From: Pomacea canaliculata | Lineage: Eukaryota; Mollusca; Gastropoda; Architaenioglossa; Ampullariidae | Assembly (NCBI RefSeq): GCF_003073045.1 | Contig: NC_037592.1 | Location: 9,948,007 to 10,012,006, forward strand | DNA length: 64,000 nt | Direction of reading: 5' to 3' | Part shown: one piece after another, positions 60,132 through 64,000 of the stretch | Position numbering within the stretch: the first letter of the stretch is position 1 | Layout: every line of letters begins with the position of its first letter | Notes under the pieces: model-generated | What the model was told of the DNA's origin: nothing | Seen by the model: only the letters and a program-made list of their open reading frames with translations | The model's database searches: none | Program-made: the position numbers and the translations under genes

Positions 60132-60794
60132 TGTTTTAGTTTTGGTGAACATAACTAATAACTATCTAAGGAAATTCTGTTTTTCAATTGTTATGATTAA
60201 GTTTTAAATAAAATACCATTGTTATAATAGCCAATAATTGCTGGAGAGTTAAACATTAGAAATTTGTTGACGTGGAAAGAAGAGGATTAACAGTGTATTA
60301 TTTCAAAGAATAAAAATGCGTTGATCAGCATTATATTTACAAGACACCTAATCAAAAAAAGCAAAAAGCCTTTTCTTTTAAAGAGAAGGCTCCTCCAGTG
60401 CACCGAAAGGAGGAGTATCCACGCACTGTTTTGCTCTGACTCTACATATTATTTATGAAAATAAAAGCGAGATGTGATTTTCATTGATTCTACTGACGAC
60501 CATATCACGATCATCGATGAAGATCAGGTAGCTAAAAAATAAAATATATCTCAGAAACCAAGAATGATTATTTAATGTCATATTGTCAGCTGGTGCCAAT
60601 ATTACCTAACAAACAGCAACAAACTTATTCAGAAAGACTGTTTGTAGAATTTTACGTGTGTGTACATTATATATATATAAACCTTAACATATACATTGAG
60701 TTATTTATTTTTAACATCTTATTTTTTAAAAAGTGGCAACACCACATACAATAACAACAATTTAGCAAGCACATGACATAAAACTGAGTTTACC

Positions 60795-60950
60795 TTTGTC
60801 TGAAGATCCAGTGTGTGAGAGTATTTAACCTGAAACAGTTCCAATACTGTAGGCAAACCATCCACAACTCGTTCTTCCGCGTCCAGAACTTTTTCTTTAA
60901 TTACTAGTCCGGCGTAAATGTGAAAAACAAAGCGTCACCCGTCGGCCTTA
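60795..60950 (-). other. possible 5' exon of a minus-strand gene (GPCR?)
   Basis: A CAGACAAAG/GTAAAC donor (exon end 60795) closes a region open in one frame (VVDGLPTVLELFQVKYSHTL) but without an in-frame ATG. It lies downstream of two CCAAT boxes on the same strand. The simplest reading is a 5' UTR exon of the next minus-strand gene, the GPCR, whose first coding exon starts with an acceptor. An unrecognised coding exon is the alternative. Confidence 0.3.
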
Positions 60951-60959
60951 TGTGAATCG

Positions 60960-61045
60960 CTGCCCCTGGCTGCGATTGGCTGAATTGTGAGCAATAGGTA
61001 GCGATAAGTGCCCTCGCGCCGTCAGCGTCATTTGATTGGTCACAC
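60960..61045 (-). promoter_or_regulatory. CCAAT-box promoter candidate
   Basis: Two minus-strand CCAAT boxes (AGCCAATCGC near 60975 and GACCAATCAA near 61035) lie in a CpG-rich stretch. The arrangement resembles an NF-Y-dependent promoter firing toward lower coordinates. Confidence 0.35.
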
Positions 61046-62422
61046 CACATCGAGGTCAGCTTTCCGCGCGCGCATCAGGAAGAACGGAAGCCGACTTTTC
61101 GCCACTACCGCCACTTGATGGTCGGTCTGGACGGCCTGTCTGTCTGGACTTCTATTCTTAGCTCCTAGAAGTCTGTGGTCCGTCCTGTGGACTCGAACAC
61201 CACTTGTGTGACAATGGCTTCCTGTGGACACGACCCTGTGATTATTTGTTGTAGAGACCCTATTCTTACCCTGCTTTTGACGGTTAAAGTGTCCTAGCGG
61301 GTCAGGGGACGGTTAAAGGTGTTGCCCTTTACATTATCTAACACAACCCTTCGAAGAGCCAAGTTTATTCTGTTCTGTTATTTTTGTTGTTGACATGCAA
61401 CATGGTTTCACCAGGCCGAGACGAAGAAGAGAACCGGTCTTTGTCTTCCTGGTGCTGAGCTCTAAAGACAGTGGACCACTTACACTACAGTCACTAAGTA
61501 TGTGACCCTTTATCCTTTACACTACGGGCACTAAATATGGGATCTTTTATCCTGTACAAGAATTCAATAACAAACGCGCAAACAAACTAAAAAAGCCTAG
61601 CCCCGACATATTGAAGTAGTGTCGTACATGTCCCCGACTGAGGCCAAATCCTGTTGGGGTTGTACATGTTTGTTTAGGCTGAACTCGCTTTGTTTGTGCT
61701 TGTTCCTGTATATGTTCCTGTGTATGTTCCTGTATATGTGTCTCAACGTGTGTGCGTGATGTGGAAAGCATTATCAAGCAGGTCCCGTGAGCACCTTCCT
61801 GTGTGAAGTGGGTGCATGGTGCGTCACGCGTGACGGTTGCCAAGGACAAGGCACGCTGGCTGCATTCCCTCGACTATCACCGTTTCTTACTGTGTACCCT
61901 TCATTGTCACCCGATCACCACCCCCGCACCCTCCCGTTCTGCTGCCCTCTGTCGCTTGCGTATACATGTGTCAGTATGTGTGCCTGTGACAGTGTGTGAA
62001 ACCATATGTGCACGAGAGATGCTGATAATACCCGTTGAGTGCATTCTTGGTCCTCCCCCCAACAAAGGGGAGATCAACGCGCTTTATCATGATACACTTA
62101 CTGACAAACTTTTGCACGATGGTTGAGGGTATTTGGAAACAGCATAAAGTTGTTTTACAACTCTCTTTCTCTCTGAACAGTAAACAGTAGAAACTAGTAT
62201 AGTAATATAGTACCTACCTGATATAGTAGTACAGTACCTAAAGCTAAACAGACGTCTAGAATAGAGAAATCTATTGATGTATAGAATAGAGGCATCTGGC
62301 AACCACACCCAGTACACCACAACTGCCGACTTGGCAGGTCTCCTACACACCAAGAGCTATTGTGACAACGACAGGAACGAGGGCAGCAGCAACAGCAAAC
62401 AGCACCATTATCGTCAAACACA

Positions 62423-62480
62423 CGGCCCGCGGGCCACATCCGGCCCGCCAGGAAATTTTACCTGGCCCGCGAAAGAATTT
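62423..62480. mobile_element. possible hAT terminal fragment
   Basis: GGCCCGCGGGCCACATCCGG followed by CCCGCC and, after a short gap, CTGGCCCGCG is a pattern I associate with the subterminal part of many animal hAT elements. No second end or target duplication was found. Confidence 0.25.
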
Positions 62481-63400
62481 TAGTCAATCTTTGTTAATGG
62501 CCCGGAGACAAGCAGAAGGCAAACAAGAGAAAAGTTACCGTCGAGCACAGCAAGCGATGGGATGAGTTTAGTGAAGTTTGTATAGACAACAAACAGTGCA
62601 CTGGTCAAGTTACCACCGCTCCTGTTGATGACCAGGGGGGATTTCATGTCCAGCGTCAGTAAATCTATGCTAGTGTTAATAACATACAGTTGACTCATAC
62701 AGCTGGTTGAATGATAGACAGTTTACAGTGCACTGAATCACATAAGTTGATTCAGTGAATTTATCATAAGAACAATATTTATGTTTTGCACACAAATAAA
62801 ATGCACTTGTACACTCATAAAGCCATAAATAAAATTGCAAAACAAAGGTATATATAAATCATGAATATTTTTGGCAAACACTAATTCATCCATCTTCCTA
62901 CATTCAATTCATGAATACGGAGTTAGCCGCTGTCTGCAAACAGATTTACCCAGCTCAGGTAGGGTACCAGGATAGGGTAGAAAGTGCTTTATGAATACCC
63001 GCCCCCTACTTTAGGGTAAGCAGACAATGGCAGGAACTGTAGTGAGAAGCTGTCAGCAGGATTTAATCTCCACATCACCACACACTTCCCATGTTCTTCG
63101 ACACAGAACAATGGCGCCTGGCTTGACCGAAGTCCTTCTTCAAGTGGCCACTGAGCAGGCGACATTAGGTCGACATGGATTGTTTACAGGCAGCTATGGC
63201 ACTACGGTCCTACCACGTAGTCACATACCAAGACTTCTTCCGCCAGAAAACAGGAAGCTACACACACATTCGTGTGCTTTTAGTGTCTTCCCTTATCTGT
63301 GTATGTGTGCGCGCGTGCGTGCGTCTGCATAAAAGTCGATTTTAACTGGTCTTTATAACTGGAGGCTCATACACTTCTACTGGAACTAAGCAGTAAAGAG

Positions 63401-63428
63401 TCAGTCAGTCCGTCAGTCCGTCAGTCTC
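63401..63428. repeat. tetranucleotide CAGT/CCGT repeat
   Basis: About seven units of TCAGTCAGTCCGTCAG type. Simple repeat. Confidence 0.8.
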
Positions 63429-64000
63429 TCTGACATACGAACATGCAGGTGATCAATGTATGCACGTAAAGCACGCGCTGCCTTAAACACTCGGTAGGAT
63501 AATGATACCCACAACCAATACATATCACTAACTATATATACTATATGTATACTATGTGTTGGTCTAACATTATTTCGTAGTAAAGAGCAACGTGCAGAAC
63601 GAATTCTACTGGTTTCACTCATTTACTCACAAAGCATCCTTTCAGTGTCACTCAAAGAAGAAATTAAGATCATTTCAACAAGACAGTTAAGAGACCTATT
63701 ATAGGAGTGGAGCAAAATCAGTAGAAAGTGATTATCTCCCCGTTTACAGCGCCCCCACCCGCACGACAAACATCATTATTTCTTCCGAAAATTGCTCGAC
63801 ACAAATTTTGAAAAAGAATTGTCCGTTAAAAATAACCACTCCATGCACATTTCCAGCCCTGAAATGATACAAATGAGTGCACTTGTAGTAAACTCTAGTT
63901 ACAAAAAGTAATTAAAAAAATAAATAAAAGAACCAAATTAGTTCTGCACAAGCACAAAAATGGGGGAAATTGTACACTGTATGCAAATATACTTTTAACA

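Larger units (their letters stand above)
56245..60790. other. spacer or long 5' UTR intron of the GPCR gene
   Basis: No coding gene is supported. It holds a repeat copy (56428-56500), a diverged tandem duplication (56801-57125), a C/A/CAA simple repeat (58384-58465) and the tRNA-Ser locus. If the exon at 60795 belongs to the GPCR, this is its first intron. Confidence 0.35.
61250..64000. other. no gene recognised
   Basis: Short frames on both strands only. Features are a 12-bp tandem repeat near 61700-61738 (TGTTCCTGTATA-type units), a fragment with a GGCCCGCGGGCC palindrome at 62423-62450, and a CAGT/CCGT repeat at 63401-63428. Confidence 0.4.

Noticed and set aside
1..64000. CRISPR arrays, bacterial operons, integrons
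   Set aside because: The window is spliced animal DNA; no regularly spaced repeats of that kind were seen.

Overview
The window is nuclear DNA of an animal. Genes are split by GT-AG introns, UTRs are long and AT-rich, and there is much transposon debris. Three recognisable genes (a COMMD9 orthologue, two Death-SEFIR adaptors of the Act1/MyD88 type and a divergent rhodopsin-family GPCR), together with RTE/CR1-like LINE debris, hAT-type MITEs and the general look of the sequence, suggest a lophotrochozoan, most likely a mollusc. That placement is inference. No bacterial or viral gene was recognised.

Layout. 1-14 kb: no complete gene; one good-looking orphan minus-strand exon at 1879-1948, a possible plus-strand exon at 3940-4048, and a CpG-richer stretch around 2.7-13.7 kb. 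14.0-16.4 kb: the last two coding exons of COMMD9 on the plus strand. 20.5-29.5 kb, minus: a complete seven-coding-exon gene predicted to make 805 aa, with a MyD88-like death domain and intermediate segment at the N-terminus and an Act1/CIKS-like SEFIR domain at the C-terminus. 29.5-34 kb: LINE wreckage, one piece carrying a 440-bp inverted-repeat element. 34.4-47.7 kb, minus: a second Death-SEFIR gene, diverged from the first but with introns at the same places and in the same phases; one internal junction is unresolved. Its introns hold two small hAT-like MITEs with perfect 8-bp target duplications and a dead LINE. 47.8-53 kb: LINE remnant, a probable solo LTR and unassigned DNA. 53.2-56.2 kb, minus: a seven-transmembrane receptor in six coding exons with a single-base frameshift in an A run in exon 2; a 5' non-coding exon and promoter may lie near 60.8-61.05 kb. 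59.1-60.2 kb: a tRNA-Ser(AGA) gene plus an inverted partial copy and direct repeats. 61-64 kb: no gene recognised.

Function. The two Death-SEFIR genes sit head to tail in the same orientation. By family knowledge, SEFIR domains pair with SEFIR domains of IL-17 receptors, and death domains assemble with other death-domain proteins such as MyD88 or IRAK-type kinases. The pair could therefore link IL-17-type receptors to a Toll-type signalling platform; this is inferred from domain architecture only. COMMD9 belongs to the COMMD/CCC trafficking family and converges on the first adaptor at its 3' end.
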